The notes beneath the pieces were generated by a model. That model did not search any database. It was not told the origin of the DNA and saw nothing but the letters and a program-made list of their open reading frames with translations. Of a stretch of 64,000 bases of DNA, positions 11,638 through 22,979 are shown one piece after another. Made by a program: the position numbers and the translations under genes. Source of the stretch: Tanytarsus gracilentus (taxonomy: Eukaryota > Arthropoda > Insecta > Diptera > Chironomidae); contig JAXRKN010000045.1 of NCBI GenBank assembly GCA_038502055.1, forward strand, positions 766,501 through 830,500, given 5' to 3'. The first letter of the stretch is position 1. Each line of letters opens with the position of its first letter.

Positions 11638-12749
11638 GAAAGTAACGTTCAGGTAAAGTAGAAAAGTGATTTTCAACACAGCTGATTTCATACTTGAATT
11701 TGAACGAATTTTGTCAAATGTCAAAATACTTCACAGATCGCTTTAGTGTCTATCCATAAACTAGCGTATATCACCACCATAGAATTAATCAAGCTTCAAC
11801 AATGACAAAATTTCTAATAAACTCTCAAAATAAGAATATCCACTTGATACACTCTCTCTATAAACTTTGATAAACTTTTAGAAAGTATTAATGAACAAGA
11901 AAATCATTTGTGATAAGAGTTAAGCATTTCTTTTTTAACGTGTAATCATCACAATGGCAATTCTTTTTCTCTCGAAACCTAAATGCAATTTTTAACAAGC
12001 ATTCCATGCGATCATCAACGATGAGCACTTTTTAAAAATATTTTTTTTACCAGAATAAAACTTTTTTTTCTCTCATATAAAAGAGAAAATTTTATTTTTT
12101 GAGTTTTTAAAATAGGGATATTTCTTTTAAAAAAATTGTAAAATGCATCGTATAAAGAAAGTATTACTAAATATTATATCATCAATCTTTCTATAATTTT
12201 TAAAACGTGTGAAATTTATGCTTAGAAAATAAAAATATTTAAAAACCATTTTAACTGCGGTGTTGAGTTCTACGACAAATTTTCTTTCAAATGTGAAGGG
12301 TGACAATATTTGGTAAACTTACCATTAGCTTTTTGTTCTGTTCCCAGCATCTTGTTCTGTTCTCTACAAATCATTCTCCAGTGATTTTATTTTTCGATGC
12401 CGCTGGATAGGAAAGAAAATTAAAAATATTTTCAACTAAGAAAGAAGAAAAATGTTAAATTTTCGAATCATTTTGTGTTTATTCCAAAAAAGATTATCAA
12501 TTACTATACTATTGTTATTTACGGGAGAGAAATATATTTACCAACCACTTTCATTCATCATTTTTACCGCCTCACCATTCCATTTTTGGAGAAAGTTTTT
12601 CATTTTTTGCCTTAATAATTAAAGTTTAAAGTGAATAATTTTTCTTATGTGATTCTTTTTTTGTGTATGATATAAATCTGCATAATTTCATAAAAATGTG
12701 ATTTCTGCTTACACAGTCACTTTATTTTCTTCATTTCAATTTGATGCTT
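11638..12749. other. 3' UTRs between convergent jub and RBM25
   Basis: No ORF of interest. The two genes converge here, so the span should contain both 3' UTRs. A possible jub polyadenylation signal (AAATAAAA) lies near 12226. Confidence 0.45.
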
Positions 12750-15480
12750 TTATTTTATGCCGAGTTTCTTAGCTTCCACCTCAAATATTATCAGACGCCA
12801 CATCTTAACCACAAAAATGTCCGCTTCTTCATCGAGAATCTAAATGAGATGGAATTAATTAACGTGAATTCTTACTAATAATTTGTATTTACCATTTTGA
12901 CATCATCAAGTATTGATTGTGGTTTGCTTCCCGCTAATAATTTAGAAGAAATAAAGTCAACTAAGGTCGGTTCGGGCTCACCAATATATTCAATGATTTT
13001 TTTGTTAATCCACGACTGAACTTTTTTCTTTATCGTGCCATCGATTTCTGATCTATCGAGCGGATGATTAAAGAGATCTTCCTTGTCAATTGGAATTTTA
13101 TCAATAATTTGTTTGTGCAATTTTCGCTTTTCCTCCTGAGAGCGGGCAATGTCGGCTTCAGACTTTTGTTTCTGCTGAATTATATCTTCGCGTGTTTTTG
13201 ATTTTTTGACAGATCCTGATGCGGCCAAAGCAGCATTCGCCGTTGCTTCGCCTTCATAATCTATATTTTTATATTTTTAGTAAAATATTTAACTAATGAA
13301 ACTAAATTAAATCTTACCAAGCGGTACAAGTTTCTTTTTAGCTGGTCCATTTACGTCCTCACCCTCGTCGTCCATGCTGAATGCACTCTTCGGGTCAATT
13401 TTTCTCTTCTTACTCAAACTTAAGCTAAAGCCCATGCCAATTCCACCAGCACTTCCTTGACTTCCTGCATTCTTATCGCCCGGACTGTTTGGAGTTGTTG
13501 GTGTGTATGAATTTGACAGTGAATTTCTTGACAATTCATCGTCGACATCTTCGCGGGAGTCAGCTGACAGGGGCCGATTGTTATTGCCGGGTGAGAAATG
13601 GATTCCATCGCTCGAATCAGAATCAATTGGCTCAACATCAAGACTAGGCTTTTCCTTCGCATGACGCCTCTTATCGCGTGGTTTATCCTGCTCGATAAGA
13701 ACACCCTCATCCATGTTGACGTCAACGAAAATCTTGGGCCTATAGCGATTTTCCATCTCTTGCTTTTGACGTTCAAATTCTTGCGTTGGATTGTCATATT
13801 TCCCACTGAATATTTCGTCCTTAAGTTTATCCAATTCATCCTTTTCCTCTTCACGGTCCTTTAAATCGGAATCGGCTTCAGCGAGACGATCAGCCATCCG
13901 TGTCTTGTAAGCTTTACCCCTTGAGATCAAAATTATTAGTGTTTAATAGCCTAAATATTTGCGATGGAACTTACTTGTAATATTTTGGATCATCTCGTTC
14001 GTCGTCGTAGTCTTCAAGGAACTCTTTCATAATTTTCGCTTCTCTTTCACGTTTTTCTTCACGTCTCATTTCCTTTTCGCGCTGTTTCTCATAATCTTTT
14101 GACTTCTTTCTCTCTCGAGCTTCCCATTGTCTAGTTAAAATTAAGAATTGTAATAAAGTGAATTAAGATTTTAAACAACAACTTACTCTAATCTTGCTAG
14201 ATAGTCTTCGTGCTTGTCCCGTGCACGTTTTTGAGCTCGTCTTCGTTCGTATTCCTCTTCGTTCATTTCCTTCTCTCTCTGAATCTCTTTTGGATTCTTC
14301 ATGACTTTTGGCTCCTCACGGAAACGTTCACGCTCACGCAATTCTTTTTCCCGCAATTCAGCTTCACGCCTCCTTTCCATTTCTCGTCTTTCCCTTTCTC
14401 TCTCCCTCTCTCGTTCACGATCTCTCGGCGATCTCGATCGTCGTCTTGATGAGTTCTTACGTTCTGGCGATGGTGTATGACGTGACTTGTCAACCGGAGG
14501 TGCTAAATTCTTTTCTTTCTCGACATTTTCTCTCTTCTTTTTAGCTTCCTCTTCCGCTTCAGCGTTCTTTCGAAATCTCCCAATTTCCTTGTTGATAAGT
14601 TCACGTTTTCCTTCCTCAATTTCGATCGATGGTACAGTCTGTTTGCTCTGACGATGTCCGCCCATACCCTGTTGTTGATCTGAAAGAAAAAATGTTAAAA
14701 AATAACTCAAAAATAATTTTTGAACCACTCACTTTCACCTGAGTTAGCTGCTTTAAGTTCTTCTTTAAACTCTTCTAGTATAGAGCCTAGTCGTTCGAGT
14801 GTCATATCGTCATTTTTCTTTTCGTTGGCTGCATCGGATGTACGTGAATTGTTAGCATCAGATTTTCGATTTTCCTCAACTTTCGCAGTGTCTAAGAGTT
14901 GCTGATTTTTACCATCAACTTTGGCTACCAACTTTTTTCCATCGACCTCATAGCCGTGAAGGAGTCGAACAGCACGCGCACCAGATTTCGGACCACTAAT
15001 TAATTATGAATATTTTCTTTTAAATTTATCCAGCTGGAAATGTAACAACTTACTCGTATTCACAGAATCCAAATGTAGAGACTCGTTTCCAGTTTGCAAC
15101 TGGTCCGCATGCAGCAATGATCTTCCTTATCATTGCATCAGGAACCTTATCACTAATATTTCCTAAAATATAGAATTTAATGAGCACTCAAAAAGATTCA
15201 GTAAATTTGAAAAGTGAGAATTTACCTATAAAAACTGTAATTTTAGGTCCATCGTCGAATTCAATGGTTTGATTTGATGGAATATTGGATGGTGGCTTTG
15301 TATAGAACTGAGGTCCACTTCCAATTGAGCCGGATGATTTAAAGTTATTTTCGCGATTCGGCTGGATCAGAAAGAAGAAAATTAATGTCAATGAAAATGT
15401 AATTGAATTCACTCGAAACTTACCGGAGGTGGAAACGAATGATGTGGTGGCGGATGTCGCCCATGATTATTGTTAAACAT
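12750..15480 (-). CDS. RBM25: RNA-binding splicing regulator RBM25 homologue, frameshifted in the RRM
   Basis: Nuclear U1-associated regulator of alternative splicing. Exons: 15480-15424, 15361-15226, 15164-15054, 14995-14733, 14679-14187, 14130-13975, 13919-13318, 13260-12893, 12839-12750. Order of parts: Pro/His-rich start; RRM (KITVFIGNISDKVPDAM, then RVSTFGFCEY); RE/RD/ER-rich coiled region in exon 5; FLEDYDDERDDPKYY in exon 6; Ser-rich linker; C-terminal PWI domain (WINKKIIEYIGEPEPTLVDFISSKL) ending KMWRLIIFEVEAKKLGIK. The exons sum to 2276 nt, not a multiple of three. The cause is in exon 3 around 15119-15123, where two extra bases sit between the codons for MIRKI and IAACGPVANW. All other junctions are in phase. 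Without those bases the protein would be 757 aa. Since the rest is intact and the gene is probably essential, an assembly error or a heterozygous indel is likeliest. Confidence 0.88.
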
Positions 15481-15998
15481 GACTTAAAACTAAATTTCTA
15501 CGAAAATGCCAACTAAAATAGAGATGTGACAATTTTATCCGATTTTCACAATACTTTCGGTTGTTTTATCGCGATCTCAATGTTACAATGCACGCTAGCC
15601 CTTCTTCTGACTAAGATGAGGACATTTAGGTTCCAAAGTCTCTTGAATTTACACTCAATTAGAAAATATTTTGAAAAATTTAAGAAATTTCTTTTTTTGA
15701 GTTTTTTTGCGGGATTCAAAAAAATTTTGACCGTTTCAGTTGGGTGAAGATTTTTAAATTAATTAAACAAAATTCTAGATATTTTATCACATTGATTTAT
15801 AAATGTGAAAACTTAATAATTGGGAATAAAGTTTAATTGAAATTTAGAGAGTCACGAAAAAAATAAACTTTAACAAACTCCTAACAATTGGTCATTTCCG
15901 CAAGGACAAATCGAAGGGCAAACAAGACCGAAAAAATCGAGAGAACTGACAAAAACAAATTCATCAAAATCATGAATATTTAAAAAAGTACTCATAAA
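15481..15998. promoter_or_regulatory. Bidirectional promoter region RBM25 / GPHR
   Basis: The 518-bp gap separates the start codons of two head-to-head housekeeping-type genes, so both promoters must lie here or in 5' UTRs. No TATA box was recognised. The 73-aa frame at 15526-15747 looks like chance. Confidence 0.5.
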
Positions 15999-17746
15999 AT
16001 GGCATTCTTAGAAGACACAGCAATAATCCTAGTGTCCCAGGTTTGAAATTCGTCAAAGTTCTATTAATTATTTCAAAACAATCGCTAATTTTACTTAATT
16101 TTAGGTGATTTTCTTTATCGGTGGACTATTTTTTTTTACAAAAAAATTATTTAAAAACTACGAAGTAAAAAATATTATCGTTCAGCTTATTTTCTCCATC
16201 ACGTTTGCCCTGTCTCTCACCTTATTCGAGTTGATTATCTTTGAAATCATTGGATTTTTAAAGCCTACTTCAAGATTTGTTCACTGGCAAGTGAGCTTAA
16301 TAGGTAAAAGTTTTAATTTAAGTTTGAAAATAATTGAAACTAATTTTTTTACACTTAATTTTAGCAATCTTAGTGATGTGTATAGCAATAATTCCATATT
16401 ATATCGCGCATTCACTGATAAGCAATATAAGATTCGTATCGGCCAGATACTCGACCGGTGTAACAATCATTTTATGGATAATGTATTTATATCTCTTCTG
16501 GCGAATTGGTGACACATTCCCTCTTCTCAGCGTCAATCGAGGTATTTTCTCGCTTGAACAAGGCGTCTCTCGAATTGGTGTCGTTGGAGTGACTGTTATG
16601 GCTATACTTTCAGGTTTTGGTGCAGGTAAGCACATTTACTCAATTATCAAAACCATTTAAACTTTACAATCTTTAGCGGATAGCTAAAAATTTGTTTTTT
16701 AATTAAAAAACTGTTAAATTTTAAAATTCTTCTAATTATCTATAACTTTCTTTTATTGTAGTAAATTTTCCATATAGTAATATGAACTATTTCATACATC
16801 CCATAACACAAAATGATGTGATCGCAACGGAGAGAAAATTAATGCAGACCATAGACATGATACTTGCAAAAAAGAAGAGAATCGCACTCGCCAAGAAGAA
16901 TCGTCAAAATCAACCAAATACGACCAAAAGTTCTTTCTGGGGATTAATTTCTTCAGTGGCTAACAAGTCGAATATGAATGAAAGTGAGCTAAAAGTTTAA
17001 TGAAACTTTAATTAGAATAATCGTAATTTTATTTTAGACATTGGCCAACTTCGTCTTGAAATCAGTGGTCTAGAAGAACTAGCACATCAGTTGTTCCTCG
17101 AACTTAACGACATGAAGCATATGCAAGATCGGCAAATGTGGTCTTCGACTTGGCAAGGAAAATATTTTAATTGTCTTGGGCTTTTCTTCAGTGGCTATTG
17201 CGTCTATAAGATATTTATGTGCACCATCAACATAATTTTTGATCGAGTCGGTAAAAAGGATGTTGTAACACGTGGCATCGAAATTGCAAGCTTATGGTTG
17301 GGTTTTGAGTTTGATGGACAATTTTGGTCTCAACACATTTCATTTTTCCTCGTTGGCTGTATAGTTGTTACTTCGATTAGGGGTCTTTTAATTCAATTAA
17401 CCAAGGTGAGCAGTTTACTAAAATAAATAGATTTTATTAATTAATTTTGAATCTTTAGTTTTTCTATACAATCTCATCAAGTCGATCATCTAATGTCATC
17501 GTCCTGATTCTCGCTCAACTCATGGGAATGTATTTCTGCAGCTCTGTTCTTTTAATTCGAATGAATATGCCATTTGAGTATCGTAAAATTATCTCTGAAG
17601 TCCTCGTGGGTTTACAATTCAACTTTTTTCATCGATGGTTCGATGTCATTTTTCTACTCTCCGCGCTCTCGTCGATTTTCCTTCTTTTCATATTCCGTAA
17701 ACCGCCAGTGATGCATGAAAACACATCTTATGAGCATAGCAATTGA
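15999..17746 (+). CDS. GPHR: Golgi pH regulator (GPR89/GPHR) anion channel
   Basis: Multi-pass Golgi membrane protein that acts as a voltage-dependent anion channel needed for lumenal acidification; homologous to plant GTG proteins. Six exons: 15999-16040, 16105-16303, 16365-16625, 16762-16983, 17038-17405, 17459-17746; 1380 nt, 459 aa, close to the family's ~455 aa. Strongly conserved blocks are SLEQGVSRIGVVGVTVMAILSGFGAV, the cytosolic helical loop with LMQTIDMILAKKKRIALAKK, GKYFNCLGLFFSGYCVYKIF, INIIFDRVGKKD.VTRGIEI, FWSQHISFFLVG, VTSIRGLLIQLTK, and LQFNFFHRWFDVIFLLSALSS. Many hydrophobic segments fit the known nine-pass topology. The start in exon 1 (MAFLEDTAIILVSQ) is the only in-phase ATG. 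A polyadenylation signal AATAAA lies at 17787-17792, about 40 nt after the stop. Confidence 0.95.
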
Positions 17747-18140
17747 ATTGGTAGCGTGTTATTAAAAAATATCTGTTATTTTGTGAAATAAATCATCAAG
17801 ATAAAAACCGTTTTAACAATGTGTAGCCTTTAAGTGTGTTGTGTTTCGGTAAAGAACCTAAATATTAAAGCAATCGGTAAATATTTAACAAATTATATGT
17901 GAAAAGATGCAGCTGTTAGAGATAAAGTGATTATAGTTTTTAAGTTATTAATTAAATAATTAAAAACGAATTTATTTTATTGTAATTTTTAAGTTCTTAA
18001 ACCATCCAAAATTTTAAGTTTTTAACCACGTGGCTTCTAACAGTAAAAAGTTCTTTGATCGCTCCCAAACTTTTCTTTTCATTCTTCATTCTATCTCAGT
18101 CTCGTTTTATCCATCGTTGAAAAAACACTTTCAATCCTAA
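17747..18140. other. Spacer between GPHR and the neprilysin-like gene
   Basis: Contains the GPHR polyadenylation signal at 17787-17792 and an initiator-like TCAGTC near 18097, about 45 nt before the next ATG. Nothing else was recognised. Confidence 0.45.
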
Positions 18141-20226
18141 ATGAAGTTTACATTGGTGCTTTTGCTTCAATTAGTGGCAGTCAACAGTTGCTTTAGTAAT
18201 AAACTTGAAAAATATGAAGACTATTGCGTGTCTAAATTTTGCCTTCTTGATGCCGCGCGGCTTATTGAATTCGCGAGTGATGATGAACATTTACAGCCTT
18301 GTGATGATTTTCGAGAATTTGCATTAGGCAAACTATTTCAGTATCGATCGATGCACGAAGATTTTGACAAATCCGGTTTTTTATCAGACACACTTGCACA
18401 TCATTGGAGATTACTAAAAGTGCTCAAAGCACCCATTAAAAGGGATGAGCTAAAAGTGCATAAAATTGTCAAAAATTTGTTCAAAAAGTGCACGGATGAG
18501 AGTGAGATGAATAATTTATCCTTTTAAAAATGTTTCAATTTTTTTTTTGTTAGATTACATTCAACATCATGGAAAACTAGAAGTCTATGATTTCTTAAAA
18601 GACAAATCAATGCCTTTAATCGACGGTGCTCGTTGGGATCCGGAAAAAGTTAATATCTCAGCATTAATACACCACCCCACCATGAGACTAGAATTTTTCA
18701 TAACCCACAAAGTGGGTCGCTGTTCAGATCCGCGTGATCCGGAGAGCACAATTTTTTGCTGGCGCTATGACAAAATTTTTTATTATCTTTTTAAAACTGC
18801 TTTAGAAAACTCCAATAAAACTCGATCGGATTATCTCAAGAGATTGAAGGAAATTGATTTTGCGATAACAGTCAATGATGAACTTGTGAACTCAGCCGTC
18901 AATCATTTAATGAATTTTCTTGAAGATAAAATTGAACTCGAGTCACCAAGAAGAAAACAAACTCCAATAGTATTGAAAGTTAAAGATATTTCCAGGGTTT
19001 TGACTCCATACTCAAATTTATCTATTGACTGGCTTTCGATAATTAATCAAGGATTTCTTGAGCACTCGCAAGTTGTGTCGGATGAAGAGGAAATTTTAAT
19101 TGACGATTGGCAAATATTTGCAAAATCCATAGACTTGATTGAAAGCACGCCACTAAGGAACATGATGGATGTCTTTTTCTTGGCATTTCTTTTTCGATAT
19201 GAGCACGTTTATAGTATTGATCAAACGGGGTTTACGCAAGGAGGCAAGCGAGAAAAAGAACGATTTGATCATTGCCAAGGACTTCTCCAGAAAATTGCAT
19301 CGCCAGGAATACTTTCTCTATTTGTTGAAAAATATCAATTGATAAATTTGGAAGCTGAAAAATTTGTTAAAGAAACAATAGAGGAAATTTTAGCAGAATT
19401 GATAAATGAAAAAGATTTAGACAGTGTGATAAAAGATGACATTGAGAGAAAATTCAGAAAGTTAAAAATTAAATTTGGTGTTATGGAGGAATTATTTGAT
19501 GCATCAAAAGTTGAAGAGCTTTATGAAGAAATAAACTTAAAAGGAGATGAAAGTCTTTTCGAAACTACGATTGAACTCGTAAAGCACAATAATAAATTGA
19601 ATAATGAGCATCGAGGTAGTTGGTTCTTCATCACAAATCAGCTTAGCCAGTTAAATAGCATTAAATATCTGCCAGATATTGATTTGCTTTACATTCCAAC
19701 TTTATTTCTTCTTTACCCATATTTTGATAATCAACGCCCAAGATTTTTGAATACGGCAACCTTATTTCCTGAACTTGTATTAAGTATCAATGAAGGACTT
19801 AAAAAATATCTTTTTATTGTGAGCAACGTTTGATTTTTTAAGTTTTTAACTTTAACCTTAAATTTTTTATCATAGGAATTTCGTCTGAATTACAGCTTCA
19901 ATTATGACAGTATTGACCTCGCCTTCAAAAATTACAAGAAATATTTGAGCTCACATGGTCATGGTGATAAAAAGTTACTAGGATTCTCATTGCCCGATGA
20001 AAAAATGTTTTGGCTCGCTTTTGCTAATACTTACTTTCTGAGGTATCAAACATCAGTTGCTAATCATCAAAAATACCAAATTGATTTGCAGTATGAACAT
20101 TTTCATGTTTGGGTTAAAGCTCGAAAAGAATTTCGTAACGTATTTCAGTGCAGTGAATTAAACGAGAAAGAAGAAGGAGAGTTTGAAAGCTTGCAAGGAA
20201 ATTTTACGACAATCTATAGATTCTGA
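18141..20226 (+). CDS. Secreted neprilysin-like (M13 family) protein without zinc site
   Basis: Exons 18141-18501, 18554-19818, 19876-20226; 1977 nt, 658 aa, all in phase. Residues 1 to about 17 (MKFTLVLLLQLVAVNSC) form a signal peptide. The N-terminus then shows the M13 hallmark C...C..DAARLIEFASDDEHLQPCDDFREFALG, where active members have PCDDFYEFACG; the last Cys is Leu here. The C-terminal end (residues ~545 on) still resembles M13 (FKNYKKYL, LLGFSLPDEKMFWLAFANTYFLR). I find no HExxH or GENIAD motif; the corresponding area reads TLFPELVLSINEGL. It therefore looks like a catalytically inactive, secreted neprilysin-like protein, a class known to be expanded in Drosophila (Nepl genes). Function may be binding rather than cleavage of peptides, which is inference. 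Confidence 0.75.
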
Positions 20227-20434
20227 ATGGTTAAAAAAATTTAATACTTAAAATAAATTTAATAACCTAAAACGAATTCAAAGCTATTTTCAGCCTAAAC
20301 AAATTTGAATAAAACATAAATAAAAATTATCAACATCAACATATATTATTTTCACATATATTTATTTCATGAAAATGAATTTTAAAATTCCACTTAAGTT
20401 GAAATTGAATGTCATACATGGCCATGTGAAAAAA

Positions 20435-21411
20435 TTAAAACTTTGTGGTATTTTTCTTCTTTTTTCTGTTTTCTACCTCGGGAAATAACGGATCATTTTC
20501 GACATCGATACCCTCGCTCTCTGACCCACCAGTTTCTTCTAAACCTCCATTTTCTTCCGGTTTAAGCAGAGCGGGTTCATCTCTGCCAAAACGCATACAA
20601 TCGAAATGTAAAATCTAGATAGTTTAAAAAAAATTTAAATTACATAATAAAAATAATAATTTTTGCACTTACCAAAATCGGTGCTGACTGCATTTGAGCC
20701 ATAATATCCATACATGCGTGAAGATTATACCCAGGCGTAAAAATATTAAACATTTTCACACACATTTCAAGTCCTAACGGGATGGTTCCTGTTGGAATTG
20801 GAAGACAAAGTGGCGGAGGATTCTTTCCACTCACTTGATTCTGATAAATACTGTTTTCGTTCATGTTCATGTCAATCATAATTGCAAATTCCATCGGATC
20901 GTAAGTAAAGTTCATGCACACTAAAAAAATCCAATTGCAGGTCAAGATGTGATTTCATCAAATCTTTTCTTTATTTTACAAAAATATCAAGACAAAAAAC
21001 TTCCCACCTTAAAACTTTCTAGTAATTTTAATCAATAACCATTGTTTGATATTTGAACTTACTTTTTTGATTAAAATTGATTTGTTGAATTGACATTCCT
21101 CCGCAACATCCACACTGCAAAGATTCACAGCTGCCTAAACATTATTTATTAGTTTATTGGTTTATTTTTAAAAATGAATAAAACTTTAACTTACATGGTT
21201 GTCCAATAAAAGGAAGTCTTACAAAATTTACTACGTCAATCGAATCCAATGTCAAGTTTTTCGAATTAGGTACAATGGAGGTAATTGGAGGTAAAAGTGG
21301 CTGGTTTGTCTTTAAATCATAAAAAGTTATCGGACTCTCACTCTCATCTTCACAACAATTTAAAGAAAATTGATTTAAAATTGCTACGAATAAAAAAAAT
21401 AATTGCTTCAT
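20435..21411 (-). CDS. Secreted DUF4773-type cysteine-rich protein
   Basis: Exons in transcript order: 21411-21195, 21134-21063, 20920-20673, 20614-20435; 717 nt, 238 aa, all phases agree. Start chosen at 21411 because it opens directly with a signal peptide (MKQLFFLFVAILNQFSLNCC); a second ATG 30 nt upstream is in frame. The body carries the pattern LPFIGQPCSCESLQCGCCGGMS, then CMNFTYD, NPPPLCLPIPTG, EMCVKMFNIF and LHACMDIMAQMQ, which I recognise as the insect secreted DUF4773 family (function unknown). After the domain comes an acidic tail (EENGGLEETGGSESEGIDVEND) ending in a short Lys/Arg-rich stretch. Gene converges with the neprilysin-like gene (208 bp between stops) and diverges from the DM9-RING gene. 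Confidence 0.75.
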
Positions 21412-21803
21412 GATTAAATGTCTGATCACTGTAAATGACAAAATTTAACTGTTGCATTTAGCTACAACATAGGTGGACATAAGAATAAGAATTTGCATTA
21501 ACGTCACTAATTTCTCATTCATGTCGCGAAATTCTACATTGCATTGCCAAAGAAAAACCAGGGCTTGAAAAAAAATATCGACAATTGCTCTAAAACTTTT
21601 GAGAGTAAATATTTTTTGAGAGAGTGAAAAGAAAATAAAATACATGGACAGTGAGAGTTGCCAAACTGATAGCTGATAGCACTTTAATATTTCTCCAGAA
21701 TAAATTTTGGATTTTGATCACTAATTAACAATTCACTCACTAATTAAATTCACTAAAAAATAAATTAGACAAATAAGAAATCAACAATTTACTAAAAATA
21801 AAC
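21412..21803. other. Divergent intergenic region (DUF4773 / DM9-RING)
   Basis: The 392-bp region holds the promoters of the two flanking genes. The 66-aa minus-strand frame at 21445-21645 lacks support and is probably chance. Confidence 0.4.
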
Positions 21804-22639
21804 ATGGATCGCGAGGTGTGGGAGAAGCATTCAAATTTTATTGACGAATGTTTGATGGTGCTTGGAGGCCACGACAGGGAAGGAATTCCTGTTTACATTG
21901 GAAGGTATTGAAATTTTGTGAACTTTAGTGCAAATTTGGTATAAATTTTTTAAAACAGATCATGCTTTGGAAACAACATTCTGCCAGCAAAAGTTATGTT
22001 CCAAAACTTTTCAGAGATCATCAGCGTTCCTTTTGAAGGTCGTGAGAATTTTGTCAATAACTGCGAAATTCTTGTCAACACTGGCTTCCGATGGGTAAAC
22101 TTCTTAAACACTGCCATTATTCCAGAAAATGCTGTGCAAGCAGGAATAACAGAATATGGTGTTAAGCAGTATATTGGACGAGCTTTCACTGAAGCCACAT
22201 TGACACCCGGTCGTATATCAGCTGATAGCAAAATTCTCTTTTTTGCACTCGACGGCGAAGAAATTATTCAAACAACTGCATTTGAAATTTTGGTAGTTGA
22301 TGATGGACATAATGCTGCTTTAGATAACAGAACGTCAAGATCTCTAAGGAAACCAGATAATCCCTTCTCACCTATATTGCAAGAGTCATCAAGTAAGAAA
22401 ATTTAAAATTATAAAACGAATATTATTTTTTTTCTTTTAAAGTTGGCCCAAAATCAACATGCTCGATATGTCTCGAAGAAAATATTAAACTTGTTGGAAT
22501 TTACATGGACTGCGGACATGCATGTCTTTGCGAAGCGTGCATTTCAAAAGTTAATGCTCAGAAAAATACGAGAGGAAAAGTCAATTGTCCAATATGTCGA
22601 AAAGAAAGTCTCACAGCTCGTAAAATTTTCTTTACTTAA
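21804..22639 (+). CDS. DM9-repeat protein with C-terminal RING finger
   Basis: Exons 21804-21904, 21959-22392, 22443-22639; 732 nt, 243 aa. Residues about 20-155 form two DM9 (DUF3421) units: GIPVYIGRSCFGNNILPAKV with VPFEGRENF, then WVNFLNTAIIPENAVQAGI with KQYIGRAFTEATLTPGRI. Residues 185-230 are a RING finger: C185-SI-C188, C202-GH204-AC206-LC208-EAC211, and C227-PI-C230, similar to the C-terminal RINGs of Neuralized and IAP proteins, so E3 ubiquitin ligase activity is plausible. The third exon's true frame is only revealed by the phase-1 splice; the longer open frame over it is a shadow. DM9 proteins in mosquitoes respond to pathogens and bind glycans (family knowledge); the role here is unknown. 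Confidence 0.82.
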
Positions 22640-22913
22640 AATATCAAATACTTATTTCATCTTAAAGTTTTGAAACACTTTGATTGTAAATAGTCTTAGC
22701 TGAAAATTGTATGATTTATCACGATTTATCTTTAAAGTTTTTGACTGATTTGTCGTGAAAATAAATTTTATTGTGTTTCGAATGTGTTCAAGTATATTTT
22801 GAGTTAGGTTATTTCGAGTGTGAGTTTATGTATCCATATGCATGTAATGAATCCTATACATTCTTTTACACTTGTTTTCATCTCGATGCTCAATCTATAT
22901 ATATATAAATTTA
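22640..22913. other. Short intergenic region with an AT microsatellite
   Basis: Non-coding spacer between the DM9-RING stop codon and the SET/MYND promoter. It holds the 3' UTR of the former and a run of alternating TA around 22896-22912. Confidence 0.4.
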
Positions 22914-22948
22914 TATAAAGATTCGAAAGACAAATATCTCATTCAGTC
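22914..22948 (+). promoter_or_regulatory. Core promoter: TATA box plus initiator
   Basis: TATAAAG at 22914-22920 and TCAGTC at 22943-22948. Taking the A at 22945 as +1, the TATA box starts at -31, the canonical insect spacing. The predicted 5' UTR to the ATG at 22980 is 35 nt. Confidence 0.75.
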
Positions 22949-22979
22949 GGAAGCGCTAATATTATAAAGACGCAAAATA

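Noticed and set aside
14210..14544. Plus-strand frames opposite the RE/ER-rich exon of RBM25
   Set aside because: Antisense of low-complexity Arg/Glu codons; no independent support.
22443..22673. 76-codon frame in the third exon of the DM9-RING gene
   Set aside because: It is a shadow. The phase set by the preceding splice gives a perfect RING finger in another frame.
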